Of a stretch of 64,000 bases of DNA, positions 44,865-56,468 are shown in pieces; the first letter of the stretch is position 1; each line of letters begins with the position of its first letter. Position numbers and translations under genes: made by a program. The notes under the pieces were generated by a model. It saw only the letters and a program-made list of their open reading frames with translations. It did no database searches and was not told where the DNA came from. Source of the stretch: Rhynochetos jubatus (taxonomy: Eukaryota > Chordata > Aves > Eurypygiformes > Rhynochetidae); assembly GCA_027574665.1 (NCBI GenBank), contig CM050666.1, positions 3,720,001 to 3,784,000 of the forward strand, in the 5' to 3' direction.

Positions 44865-45059
44865 TTTTGGTGAGCCCTTATGGTTTAAATGGTACACTCA
44901 CGGGCCAGTCATACAAGATGTCAGACCCAGCAACTCGTAAATTGATGGAGGAGTGGCAGTATTTTTACCCTATGGTGCTGAAGAAAAAAGAAGGGATGAA
45001 AGAGGACGAAGAGTTGGGCTATGACAACGATTTCCCTGTGGCAGTCGAAGTCATTGTCG
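44865..45059 (+). CDS. MED13L: MED13L coding exon (probably exon 6)
   Basis: 195 bp, entry and exit phase 1. It encodes [20 protein letters not shown], then [40 protein letters not shown] and VEVIV. The block [20 protein letters not shown] is shared by MED13 and MED13L and lies in the N-terminal Med13 domain. An acidic/basic run [11 protein letters not shown] follows. The human form reads KKKEESKEEDE by recall, so this loop is variable. The donor GTAAGT starts at 45060. The length is a multiple of three with equal phases, so the exon could be skipped without a frameshift. Confidence 0.96.
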
Positions 45060-45443
45060 GTAAGTTGCAGTATTCTGCCTGAAGGATTATCTTCCTCCAC
45101 ACAATTTAAAAAAAAAAAAAATCTAATTAATCAGAAACAGCCATTATAATTTTCCTATCTCCTCTTGTAGCTCTCTTGACACTGGAACATCTGACTAGTT
45201 ATCTTGCCTCAAGCTTCTGTACTCCCTGTATCCCACATGCTATTATTCACAGTATCACGCTACTTGTTTCGGCTCTGTACTGGTTGCGGAGGGTTAGATG
45301 TATATTAGCGTGTGAAATTCCTTAGCTCTTTGTGTTTCAGATAATGAGTTTTGCCTAATTGACATTGAAAACAAGCTGAAGTAGCTAGGGCTGCTGAATA
45401 TTTTAAGGTATATTCAGACTTTCGTTTTTCCCTTTCTTTGTAG
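45060..45443 (+). other. MED13L intron (384 bp)
   Basis: Short GT-AG intron with an A run (45108-45121) and acceptor CCCTTTCTTTGTAG. Nothing else is seen. Confidence 0.93.
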
Positions 45444-45635
45444 GTGGTGTAAGGATGGTGTATCCTTCAGCCTTTATTCTCATCTCCCAGAGCGACATCC
45501 CCATGTCTCAGAATGCTGCCAATACTGGAGGCCATATAAATGTGGGACAGCAGGGGCTTGGAAGCGTGAAAGATCCTGCTAGTACCTGTGGGATGCCACT
45601 CACTCCACCCACTTCTCCAGAGCAGGCTGTTGTGG
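45444..45635 (+). CDS. MED13L: MED13L coding exon with Fbw7-type phosphodegron (probably exon 7)
   Basis: 192 bp, entry and exit phase 1. It encodes [20 protein letters not shown] followed by a Gly/Asn-rich loop and then [24 protein letters not shown] (45602-45622) fits the Cdc4 phosphodegron (Thr-Pro-Pro-x-Ser, hydrophobic residue before it). In MED13 and MED13L this motif is recognised by the SCF-Fbw7 ubiquitin ligase after phosphorylation, which removes MED13/13L and so loosens the kinase module from Mediator (published for mammals). The degron sits at the end of the N-terminal domain and the start of the disordered linker. Because the length is a multiple of three with matching phases, skipping would delete the degron in frame. 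Confidence 0.96.
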
Positions 45636-46589
45636 GTAAGCAATAAACTGGGGAGCCTGGAGTCAGTCCTCCAGTTTTGCATAGCTCATGATAAGAGAGG
45701 ACAAGGATGAGAACAGTAGGAGATTAAAGACAGGAAATAAACGGAAAGTTAGGAGAGGTCTGCCATAAATGCTTTAAACACCCCTGAAGAAGACACTACT
45801 TTAACCAAAACTTTGTGAATTCAGCTAAGCTCCACTTTCTGTAACTGCGTTTTCTTTGTGCAGCGGTGCGAGCACCTGGGAGACTGGATTCTGACAGGGG
45901 GTTAGACTGTCAGATTTTGCTGGTGTTAGTTTTCTTGTGTTGGGATGGGAGGAGGGCATCGAGTCACTGAGGTACAAGGGTACAGAACATACAAGGGTAT
46001 GTAGCTCTTCTTGGGAAGAGCTAGAAATACAGAGCTTAACTGAGCGCTTATGGTGGTGTATTAGAAAGGTGCAAATGCTAGCTACTGTGTTTGCCCGACA
46101 CAGCTGGGTTTTAATGAAGGGCCACTCAACGGAAACCCGTAAGTCTCTGGAACCGGTAATAACGAGTAGTAGTTCTGATCTCCGCAGCTGTCCAGATGCT
46201 TGGTATGTGGGATACTAGATCCTTAATATGATGCTTCGTTGAGGTGAATGTGTAGCCTGTTGCTTGTCAGAAATGAAAATAATTAAATACAACCTGTCGG
46301 TATCTGGAACGCAGACCTTAAGATTAGCTGCTGTCAGTGTGGATATGCCGTAACAAATTCAGGACTGCAGTTTCAAATGAAAATTAAGGAATAGAGGAGT
46401 GAAATATCTGAGTGCAAACTTCTATGGTAATAAAGTAAAAAGAAAAAATAAAATATTTGATACAGAAAAAAGAAATCCAAGGATTTTTTCCTTTCTCAAA
46501 AAATGTTTTGAAGCTAATTAATTTCTTCTGTGAAGGTTGTCTTCTGAACTTGCTCTTTACAGGCTTGGCAGTTACTAACAATTGCAAGA

Positions 46590-46910
46590 TAGTTGAGTTT
46601 GGAAGGGACCTCTGGAGGTTGTCTGATCCAACCCTTCTGCTCATGGAGGGTCAGGTAGAGCAGGTTGCTCAGGACATTGAGTATCTCCAAGGACAGAGAC
46701 TTCACAGTCCCTCTGGGCAACCTGTTCCAGTGGCTGACCACCTTCACAGTACAAAGTACAAGCTTTTGTTTAAATGGAATTCCGTGTGTTTCAATTTATG
46801 CCCGTTGCCTCTTATCATTCCACTGGATACCACTGGTTATATCCTTGCTATTATTCTCCCTGTCAGCTGTTTCTATACATTGATAGGATTCCTCCCCCAG
46901 TTTTCTCAGC
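46590..46910 (-). mobile_element. Old CR1 fragment, antisense
   Basis: The + strand shows the complement of a CR1 3' UTR: GTTTGGAAGGGACCTCTGGA, GATCCAACCCTTCTGCTC, GAGCAGGTTGCTCAGGACAT, CTCTGGGCAACCTGTTCCAG and CCGTTGCCTCTTATCATTCC, then weaker similarity to about 46910. It is clearly more diverged than the copy at 39242, so it is an older insertion. The ends are approximate. Confidence 0.85.
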
Positions 46911-47879
46911 TGTTCCCTGTAACCTTTATTAATAATAATTTCACAAGCACTGGCATGTTTTATGCTTTGCAAATGACTATTATTTGGAATTGAGTTCTCA
47001 GTTCATAGAAGATTCTCTGACTTTGAGTCACTTCAGCAAAATCATTAGAGACCACTGGGTAACCTCCTTCTGCTTGAACTTGTACTTTGAACTTGTTGGT
47101 TAGAGCTTATTAAATTTCACACGTAGAAGTGTCAAAGTCATGAAGTTCCTACAAGTTTCTGTGAGACTTTACAGCCAGATGGGGATAAAGAATCCTTGTT
47201 AGGCTCTCCCTGAGGCCTAAGGAGCTACCATGCTAGCTTAGCCTGTATTAGATAGTCTGGCACATCAAGGGGATCAATCTTGATGCAAAGCCAAAGAAAA
47301 CTAGTCATCGTTGGCTTCAAAGCCATGGAAGAACTTGTTTGGATTCCACGGACAGTGCCTGTATGTGAAGGCAATCAAAGTATTCAGTATTTACTGCTAA
47401 TAATACAGAACGTGAGTTTTAAATTCACTTTGAATAGTATTTTTCAAGACAACTGATTAGTTAAAATAAACAAAAAGCTTATTAGTAACTAACTGAAGCA
47501 AGACAGTTTACTTCTAAGTAACAATCTCTCGTGAAGGATTGATGCATATTTTAATGTGCTGTTGTATTTTTAAATTTTTTCAGATCCCTGTTAAACTTGT
47601 ACAATATCACAAGGGGATTCCATTTTAGAATATTTATAAACTATTAATGTCTGAAAAGTGTTTATATTGTCCAATCTGGCAGTCACAGTTTCTGTTTGAT
47701 CTCTGCTATTGTTTGAGGGCAATTTGAAATTGTATCAGAGGGGTGCCTCTCCAGCGAATAATGAAAGGATTCCTTTCTATTATATCACACACCATTTTAA
47801 AAGACCTTGAAAAATTGGAGAAATGGATTGGAAAAACATGTCATGCAGTTCAGAGTCAGTAAATGGGTACATAACCTGG

Positions 47880-48438
47880 ATGAGTGAAATAAGGCGTCAG
47901 TTCTGCCCCGTGCTGGTGAAATGTGCGTGTAGTGCCATGTCCAGTTTGGAACACTGCTGTGACCAAATGGGATGGAGACCAGAACGGTGCAGTAAGAATG
48001 ATGATGGATTTTGCAAACAGGACCTACAGGAAAAGATGGAAAGAATTGGGGTTGTTTAGAGAAGAGAAATATAAAGGAGAGACGATGTAAGAGTCTTCAG
48101 AGACATAAGAGGAGAAAGAGTATAATCTTGTCTCTGCAACCAGTATGGAGTGAACCTGAACTGGAGCGAGCAAAACTAGGTTAAACACGAGAGAAAACTT
48201 CCTCTGAGGAAGGATAATGAAGTGTTAGAATACATTGGCTGGTGGGAAGCTACAGAATTTCCATTAGCAGAGCGGTGGGTGGGTTGTTGGGGGTTTTGTT
48301 GGGGGCCAGTTGGTTTGTTTTTGAAGAACAGGTTAGTTGAATGTTTCAGGAGTGCAGTTGACCCAGCTTTGAAGCAGGGGATGGACTAGAGGATCCCGTC
48401 AGGTCTCTTTCAACCTTATTTTCCACGATTGTGTTCAG
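47880..48438 (+). mobile_element. Old CR1 fragment, sense
   Basis: Diverged CR1 tail. Recognisable parts are TGCCATGTCCAGTTTGG (47935 on), ATTGGGGTTGTTTAGAGAAG, AGAGTCTTCAGAGACATAAG, and the end GGATCCCGTCAGGTCTCTTT followed by CAACCTTATTTTCCACGATT. A G/T-rich patch of about 40 bp at 48276-48322 replaces part of the usual sequence. Many indels make it an ancient copy of a CR1 subfamily different from the one at 39242. Confidence 0.8.
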
Positions 48439-50363
48439 AGTACATAACAAACCAAATTGCTGCTGAAATAGGGACTGGCATTTTTCCTGTGTAGGAACAG
48501 ACGGCACTGTAGGGATTGCAAAGTGACCTCTGGTCGTGTCCTCCAGCACTTACACCATTATATGACATAGTTATTTGTGTGTGTTCCAGGATTTTGTCAC
48601 TGATTTTCATGGATAAAAATTAATGCCAGTGTGTGAGAACAAAATGTTTTTGCCTGCTGCAAGGTTCTGTTTCACGTTACGCAATGTATTGCTGTACTGT
48701 ATAGTATTAAAATATTGCAGGATTTTGGAAAACAATGCATTCAAATGTAACTCAAAAGCTCTCTTAGCTCCTTGGCTATCCGCTCCTGCCTTCTGTCCTT
48801 CCCTTTCCATCACATTTTACGTCTTTATTGCCCAGGCAGTTGTAACTGTCCTGCTATTGACGTATGTGATGTGTGTGTGTGCGCATTATGATTGTTCATA
48901 TATACGTATTCCTACCCCCGGAGGCTGATAGATTTGCTAATTCTGAAGTTTTGATCAGGTTTTTGATCATTTGTCAAGCTCACGACGCTGTAGAACGTTG
49001 AAAGCCGGCGAATGAATTGTTAGAGCCACCAGCCTCAGCATGTTTAGGGATGTATGGGTTTGATTGCTTCTTTTTTTTAAATCAGCATTCTTTTCGAAAA
49101 GAGAATCAGGGAAGTTCTGGCTGGAGGAAAAAAATCTAAGCATGAAGACTCAAAGCAGATACAGGGTTAGGCAGCCTGTGCACAGTTTAAAAAGTTGTAT
49201 TTTGAAAGTCACCTCACAGAAATGAGCAGAATTACCTTGTTAGCTGCGGTGATGTATAGCAGTGACTCCTTTCAGCATTTCATCCTTAAGGCTTCCTAAA
49301 TTGCGTCAGGCAGAAGGACAAAGTGTTCTGTACGCTGCTTTGACCTTGTTAAAATGCAGCACATCCTCACTTTTCCATCCAGAGCAGAGCCGCGTTGCTC
49401 AGTTGCCAGGCTAAATGAACCTAAAGCTCCCTCTGCTGTTGTCCTTGGGTTTGGAAAGCTGGCCCTCAGATTTCACTTCATGTAAAACGAAAGCGTATTT
49501 CATAGTAGAGAAAGAAACATCTGCTTGTACAATAGCTGGCAAGGTTTCTGCGTCACAGACAGAAAGAAATGAAGTGCAGAATGTAAATCAGAGTTTTCAG
49601 GCTATTAACATGTTGAAGTAATAGCTTCCCTGGTTATCTCTCTGATGATCGTACGGTATTACCGAGAGCCCGTGTATCATGTGAACAGCATATACTAACC
49701 ACCAGCTGTTGAACATTCCCGTAGCGGTGTACATCTCAACTGTAAGTTTTCACCAAAACAAGTTTTGGTTCTGGTAGGTCAATTCAAGCATGTTACAAAG
49801 AAATAGCATCACACTAATCCATTAGTTTCTTCGGTGAGGCTTTAGTTTGAGGATAAAAAAATGGTTCTTGCTTTGAAATAGCAATAAATTATACATAAAT
49901 TATCGGTTTTCTTAACGGATTCTTTTAGACCAATTTATATTATAATCAATTTAGGTTTTTAAGCAACTCACCAAAGGCTGTATAAAATGAAGTTTAACAT
50001 CCAGGATGATAGTGAAAGCACTCTGTCTGCCCTAGTTCTGAGTGATTGGGTACAGGGCTGTAGGTGGCTGTCTGAACTACTCCACGTCAGCGGCAGAGTG
50101 TATTACCTCACGTGAGGTGCGGCACTCGCACGACTGCATTGCACGTGTACCCGGTATAACCTGGTGCCATCTGCGTTACCCCAAAGGCAAGTGTTGCTTG
50201 GAAATGTAGTTTAGTTAGTCTTTTGTAATGATGCCTTAAGCGTTTTCTAGTGAACGCAAACATCTGTGTAGTCACTCAGTAAAAGGGAAAATCTTTTCAG
50301 GAAAAAGTATCACATGTGAATATTAAGAACAGCTGTAACACTAATGCTTAATTTCTGTTGCAG

Positions 50364-50526
50364 GAGAAAGCGGCTGCTCTCAGAGCACCATCAGCCATTC
50401 AGCTGTTCAGGAGGGGACAGTCAGTGTACAGAGTCCAAAGAAATCGGGCAAGATTACCCCAAAATTTCACAATCACATGGTTCACCGTGTGTGGAAGGAG
50501 TGCATTCTCAACAGGTCACAGTCCAA
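50364..50526 (+). CDS. MED13L: MED13L coding exon (probably exon 8)
   Basis: 163 bp, entry phase 1, exit phase 2. It encodes [20 protein letters not shown], then [20 protein letters not shown] and [13 protein letters not shown]. The second half ([20 protein letters not shown]) is highly conserved in MED13 and MED13L, while the Ser-rich first half is variable, consistent with a linker. SPKKSGK is a Ser-Pro site beside a basic patch. The donor is GTAAGG. The length is not a multiple of three. Confidence 0.95.
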
Positions 50527-51364
50527 GTAAGGCGGCAGTCCTGATGGTTTTATTTGTCAGTAACACATAATATATGGTTAAAATTGTCATCGTTTTGCCT
50601 TAGATAATGCTATTCCTCACCGAATTCTTTTGCCACTAATCATAGCTAATGGTGCAGAACAGCATTATCAGAGACAATTTGTTACTGTGTTCGGCTGAAT
50701 ACTCCAGACACTTAACATTGTCTTTGCAGTTGTGTGTCTTAATTGTGACACTCTCTGAGGGTACAAATCTACAAGTACCTTCAGCTAGATGCTTTCAGAT
50801 TTACTGATCACGGTTTCCAGCTCCAGTAGTAGTTACTAGACTGAAAGTTGGGTGACTGAAGAACAAATAGTATATATTTGGTGTTTGGAATGCCAGTTTG
50901 TAAAGCATTACATTACATGTGTTGGACTAAAATTCCAGCCAATGAGGATATGGTAAATTCATATTGTTAGTGTTGTAAGCCTTCATTACTGGACATTTAA
51001 AGTATATTCATGACATGGTGTGCCCTGAAATCTTCATTTTTCACTGCTTCCATGCAATTTTCTCATTGGATATGTTGGAATAATTTCCAGATTTAGTATT
51101 AATTTCATGCCCCTTGCTTCTTTGTGCTCAAACTCCAGACAGAGCTATCTGATGTACAGCTGGTACCATCCTCCCACATAAATCAAACGTTAAGTTTTAA
51201 GGAGCAATAGAGGGAACTACTGTTAAATACAGAATTCTATTTCAAAGGTGATGTAGAAAGAATTAATTTATTTAAGGGGAGCATAGGTGAATTTATGCAA
51301 ATGCGTTTTTTAAATTTTATTTTACAGAAGGTGATCACTACTAAAATAATTTTATCTTCTTCAG
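50527..51364 (+). other. MED13L intron (838 bp)
   Basis: GT-AG intron ending in TTTATCTTCTTCAG. AT-rich; no gene or repeat recognised. Confidence 0.92.
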
Positions 51365-51469
51365 GAGAAATCAAATTACAACTGCAAATTTGGAAGAGGA
51401 AGTTCCTAACAATACTGTTTCTTGGGATTTTGTGGATCCAGTCCAAAGAGTCAGTTGTTCTTGTTCCAG
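51365..51469 (+). CDS. MED13L: MED13L coding exon (probably exon 9)
   Basis: 105 bp, entry and exit phase 2, so it could be skipped without a frameshift. It encodes [20 protein letters not shown] then [15 protein letters not shown]. The [18 protein letters not shown] block spans the junction with the next exon and is one of the strongly conserved segments of the MED13/MED13L linker; the paired CSCSR cysteines are kept here. The donor GTGAGC is at 51470. An overlapping open + frame in another phase (51422-51844) is a shadow and not part of the gene. Confidence 0.95.
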
Positions 51470-54370
51470 GTGAGCTTTGAAGAGATTGTAAGCGTTTATC
51501 ATATTGGAGGAGCCTCATTTAATTCAGACAGAGGTACACTTGTAAAAGGGAGTTATGCCTTAGCTGGTAGAAGAGGAATCTCTAGTATCAAACCCATGAT
51601 CATCACTCATACTCAGGTGATTATTATGCACCTCATATCATTGTTACTTGCAGCAGTCAACTTGAGTGGAAAATTGATCTCGGATGAGAGAATGGGGTCT
51701 AGAATCACTCAGACTTTCTCGTTCGTGATGAACTCATCCTTCAAGCTTTTCAGAGATGTGAGCTTTCAGGTTTGGAGTAGTAAGACTCATGATGAAGAGG
51801 GGCAGAAGCTGCCTAAGTCTCAGAGCATCCTGACTGAGGGATAGTGCTACTGTCCGCATTTGCAGGAAGAGGAAAAATATGCCTAAAAATCACTTTACTC
51901 CGTGTACCTCTAATCAATCTGCCAGGACTCATCAGACACCAAAAACACCCAAGAGAATATAAAACCTTTGCAGCATGATCATCCACTGCCAACTGATCAA
52001 AAAGAGATCTCTGCTTACTTACACGAGCACTGTAAAAGTTTATTAAATTATCTGGCATCTTTGGTGAACGCTTAAAGATACTGTACTGCTCACTCAGGAA
52101 AAGCAAAGCAGCACCACCAGTTCTTCTTAGCCATTCATGAAATTATCAGAGTTGTTACAGGGCTAAAAAAAAGTTTCCAGTGAAATCATCCTGTGAAACG
52201 GCTCCTACTGAAATTTTGATTTCCTTTTCTATTTAAAAGATTGGTAAAGGTGTTTTTATGACCCAGAGAAGTTACTCCTGAAGTATCACAGATGTAAATG
52301 CCATTCATAGGATCAAACAGAAATGCTGATCATGCATAACCCCTTTGGTTTTGTGTTTCTTTTCCTGTCTCGAGCCCACGTGTCCCCCTGCCCCTCCCCA
52401 GCTGCAGCAAGGGTCTTTGGCACAGTAACAGTCGACACAACAGCCACTGATGTGGCTGCTGTGAGTCTCTGCTTTTCGTCTGGTTGAAGCTTAGCTAGGT
52501 TTCTTTTTAGTTCTTTCTTTTTCTTTCAACAGCAAGGCAAACTCACAAATAATGCTGTTGTGAATAATGGTAAAATTAATATCTTGTCTAACCAAATCCG
52601 AACGTGTTGTCTGCCTGTGGATAGATTCAGCTGCATTTGCAATTTCACACTGTCTGTTAACACCTCCTGCGATAACTACATCATGTTGGAGGTAGTAAAC
52701 ACAGCACCTGGGAAATTAAAACATCCTTAAAATGAAGGCGGTACCTGATATAGCACTCAAAATTTTCTGTACAGCTGCAGAAACTGGACAGCCACTGTCA
52801 TATATTGTTTTAGTCATTCCTGTGCCCATTCTGTCTGTTGTATAAATGAGAGTATAAATGTCAAGATACGATCTTAAATATGGAGTCTCAAAGGGTTGCC
52901 TGATACTTGGCATCAAATTCCATCTTCTATAGGCCCAACTTGGTGTGCTGAAGCACAGAATGTCTAGAATCGTTTTCTGCGGTCAGTTAAAATAGGGTGA
53001 ATGACGGAGAATTAAGTCAATGCAACGTTGCAAGAACACGCTTAAGGCAAATCTTCAGTGATGAGGCACTAGCTCCACATTATGGGTGATTGCAGCTGAG
53101 GACCATCTGCTGCTGCAGAGAATTTGCAGCGTGTCCTGATAACAGCAAAGCCCACAGAGAAAGCCAGGACAATACCACACATCACGGATGATTACAGGAA
53201 GAAGAGTAGCAACTACAAGTAGTAGTTGTATTTATACCGTTTGACAGTCACTGTGTGCTACAAAACTTGGATGTTGTCAAAGCTAAGTCATAAAAGCAGA
53301 ATTGGTTTTCTTCAATCTAGTAGTCCACTTAACTCGTGATAAGGTAGTTTATCTTTGTGATAAAAAGCATCTTATGTGTTTCGAAATGTTTTGTTGCTGG
53401 CCTGGATATTGTTGTTTATAAACAAAAATAGGGAAGGGGTGATTTATTTTGAAATGGCATTTAACTTTAAACAGGTATAAATATTAAGCACCGTACATCT
53501 TTCAATTTCTGCTTAGCTTAAAAAAGCCCAAACTACTAAACAAAAAACCCCAAACAACAAAAATGACCAATAAAAATACGGACAGAGTTCCACATCCCTG
53601 TTAACCATCAGCTGTATGATGAAAATACGGTTCACCAGTACCTGAAATACTGAAATTCAGTCCTGCGCTTCCCAGTCTCAGCTACTGTATATTGAAATTG
53701 AAAAAAGCCCTATTAAAATACGAAGCCAGTAATAAGTTCGATGTTACTGCATTTTTTGTTGGGAGTATTTTGAAATATTAATTCATGCTTTCTTCATCAG
53801 TTGGTAGTTGCTGTTTCCTTTTTTCTTTTTTTTTTTTTAATTTGTTTTGGTTTTGGACTAGAGCTGTATTTATTTTTCCTCACCTGATACGGAGGAGGAA
53901 ACTGCCATGAAAGCATCCTGCCATGCCGCACGTCTGTGAACATAACTAAAACAATCCCGATCTCTATCTTCTCTAACAGATGCTTGGGAGTGTGCAGAGT
54001 GGTGTATCCCACAGCAGTCATGTTATTTCAAAGGCTATCTTTCTTTGGGGTAATGTAAACAACAGTAGCCTGTATTTTCTTGTTGTATTACCTTCCATCT
54101 GAGCAGTACTAAGCTTTTATAAACATTTAATCTTGCCTTTGAATGCTGTTTTCTGGAGACTGTCATTTTTGCATTTGAGAGAGGAACTGCAGCCGCCTTG
54201 GCTCGAATAACCTGGCCCAGCTCATCTTCCCGTTGCAGAATCTGTTAAAGATCAGGAATAGACTTAAGATTTCTCAGTGCTCTTCTCTGGGGTTTGGGCT
54301 GGGCTTTTTTCTCGGTTAGATCAGATAACCATCTAACCATGCAGTGACTTGTTTCTGCCTCTGCTTTCAG
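51470..54370 (+). other. MED13L intron (2901 bp) with an unexplained semi-open stretch
   Basis: Acceptor CTGCCTCTGCTTTCAG at 54370. Between about 51480 and 53220 reading frames on both strands are longer than in the other introns. They include an open + frame to 51844 and a minus-strand frame of about 140 codons broken by one stop (52497-52916). I recognise no protein family. An A-rich block (53520-53580) and a T-rich block (53816-53840) follow. See the finding on this stretch. Confidence 0.85.
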
Positions 54371-55096
54371 GCACAAGGTTTTCAAACAGCGTTGTGCTGC
54401 TGGCTCCAGCCGTCCCCCAACGATAAATCAGCCAGGATTCAGTGTGGGAACATCATCAGCATCCTTGCCGCCTCCTGCCTCTTCAAAGCACAAAACAACA
54501 GAGAGACAGGAGAAAGGAGATAAACTGCAAAAAAGGCCTATGATGCCATTTCACCATCGGCCCTCTGTGACTGAGGAGCTATGCATGGAGCAGGACGCAG
54601 CAGGGCAGAAACTGGGATTAGCAGGAATGGAGCCCTCTTTAGAAGTCCCTAATTCCAGAAAATACGAGAAGCCGCTATCTATACCTGCTAGAAATCCAAG
54701 CAAGCAAATGAATATGAATCCTATGGATTCACCCCATTCCCCTACTTCCCCTCTGCCTCCCACACTTAGCCCCCAGCCGCGAGGTCAGGAAGCAGAGAAC
54801 TTGGACCCACCATCCGTACCTGTAAACCCAGCACTCTATGGCGGTGGGCTGGAGCTCCAGCCCTTGCCCAGCTTAGATGATAGGACAGTCCTGGTTGGGC
54901 AGAGGTTGCCTCTGATGGCAGAGGTCAGCGAGACGGCGTTGTACTGTGGGATCGTCCAGAACAACGAGTCGCTCGACATGTGGAGGACGTACAGCGTCCC
55001 ATCCAGTGATGACCCAGAGTTCCGGCCGCCCGATCTTCCCTGTGAGAGATACGATGCCAAGATGGAAATCAGCTCAGACAGCACTGCGCTGAAAAG
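54371..55096 (+). CDS. MED13L: MED13L largest linker exon in the window (probably exon 10)
   Basis: 726 bp (242 codons), entry and exit phase 2. It encodes the middle of the disordered linker. It begins [20 protein letters not shown] and then has a Ser/Pro stretch. Next comes a charged block ([18 protein letters not shown]) that could help nuclear localisation, and [17 protein letters not shown], shared with MED13. A Ser-Pro/Thr-Pro run follows at about 54724-54783 ([20 protein letters not shown]), then [20 protein letters not shown] and [20 protein letters not shown]. The last part ([19 protein letters not shown]) differs markedly from the human sequence I recall. KVFKQRC seems to carry one residue more than human (KLLKRC by recall). 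The exon ends with the first two bases of an Arg codon before GTAGGC. Confidence 0.96.
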
Positions 55097-56245
55097 GTAG
55101 GCATGAGAACTGATCTGAGGGGTGGCTTTATTAAAGGGTCGGCATGACCAGACTGCTTTCAGTTGAAATGGAAACAAGTAGAAGGCTTGTAATGTCAGAG
55201 ACGATGTATGCTGGTGGTGACGTCAGATACTAGATAGAAATGCGCGGTTGTAGTGTGCCTTACGTCTGTCTCATCTGGCTTTCCGTTGGACACTGAGAAC
55301 TGGTAAGTCTTTGTGGAACCTGTATCACAGTAATTTGAGCAAACGTAAGAGTTTTATGAAGCTTATGTCTTTTGATAATTTTAAAAAAGAAAACCTGTGT
55401 TTAGTTATGCAACCTGCCAGCTACATAAATGCTTGGGTTTGGGTGAAATTCCGTTTATGGCACTGTAGAGGCACTTCAGTGTGGTTTGTCCAATTGTGTG
55501 GGTTTAAAATTGAACTGTACAGTGCTTTCTGTAAGTAGTAGCTGATACTGCGTTATGGAATAATACTGCTTTTTTGTGAACCCACTGTCAGAGTTGGAAA
55601 TTGATAGCAGCTTTGCTACTAACTTCAGTCTCTGTAGGATTGAAACTGAAAATCCTGACAGTGTCTCTGGGCTGTACACAGCAAAGAGCAAACGCTAATC
55701 TCTTACACATGTTGCTTTAGAAAAAACACGTTTAACCTAGTGTCTTCCTTAGCAAAAAACACAACTACCTACATCGTAAGGGATTTTTAGCTCGCTCTTT
55801 TTTTTTTTAGTGTGGATTTATGTACCATGGAAAACATACCAAAGAGAGTAGTTAATGAAAATGTATAAACTACAAGTGATTGAGGAAGAACTTTTAAGTG
55901 ATGACAGCATTGATTTTGGCAATTACAGTGGAGTTGGTAGGCTGAAAGGGTTATGTGTACTTCAAAGTGCTTTGATTTATGCAGTGACAAGATTAATTCT
56001 TTTTTTATTGTCCCAAAGTAGAAGTTCTTACTACAGTAAGATGTTTAATACTAAGTGTAGGCAAATGCATCCTTTATTCAAGGAAAAAACATGTTTCTGC
56101 TAGTCCAAGAAGGATGAAGTGAGGCATGGGCTGTGTTTGTGTGTGACAGCTGCAGGTCTTAAGAGCTGTTAGTCTTCTTTGCTGTAAAAGGTATGTTTGT
56201 TTTGTTTCATGATGGCTTTGTTTACTTGTTTATTTTTACTTTCAG
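55097..56245 (+). other. MED13L intron (1149 bp)
   Basis: Donor GTAGGC, acceptor TTTTTACTTTCAG. It holds a T run at 55799-55809 and short chance frames only. Confidence 0.92.
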
Positions 56246-56468
56246 GCTCTTAGCACAACCTAATAAACGGTTTAAAATTTTCGAAGAGCAGAAACCAGTG
56301 CAGACACTGAACTATCTTGAGACATTTCCTCTAATACAGCAACCGGGAGAAGGCTTGGGAGACACTAGTGATCCTTACACCTTCGAAGATGGTGATATAA
56401 AGTACAGCTTCACTGGCAGTAAAAAATGCAAACTTGGCACTGAGAAAGATCCTTTGAAAAAGAACAAG
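56246..56468 (+). CDS. MED13L: MED13L coding exon (probably exon 11)
   Basis: 223 bp, entry phase 2, exit phase 0. It encodes [60 protein letters not shown] and [13 protein letters not shown]. The [12 protein letters not shown] block is conserved in MED13L and recognisable in MED13. The basic tail [16 protein letters not shown] and the start KRFKIF are rich in Lys/Arg and may act in nuclear import (inference). The segment [16 protein letters not shown] varies from human as I recall it. Confidence 0.95.

Larger units (their letters stand above)
45636..50363 (+). other. MED13L intron (4728 bp) with two old CR1 copies
   Basis: Donor GTAAGC, acceptor TTTCTGTTGCAG. It holds an antisense CR1 fragment (46590-46910) and a sense CR1 fragment (47880-48438), listed separately. 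Elsewhere it shows only short chance frames and a short TG run at about 48869-48881. The + strand frame at 46457-46993 (178 codons) runs across antisense CR1 and is not a gene. Confidence 0.9.

Noticed and set aside
46457-46993. 178-codon + strand frame
   Set aside because: It runs across the antisense CR1 fragment (complement of its 3' UTR), so the open frame has no coding meaning.
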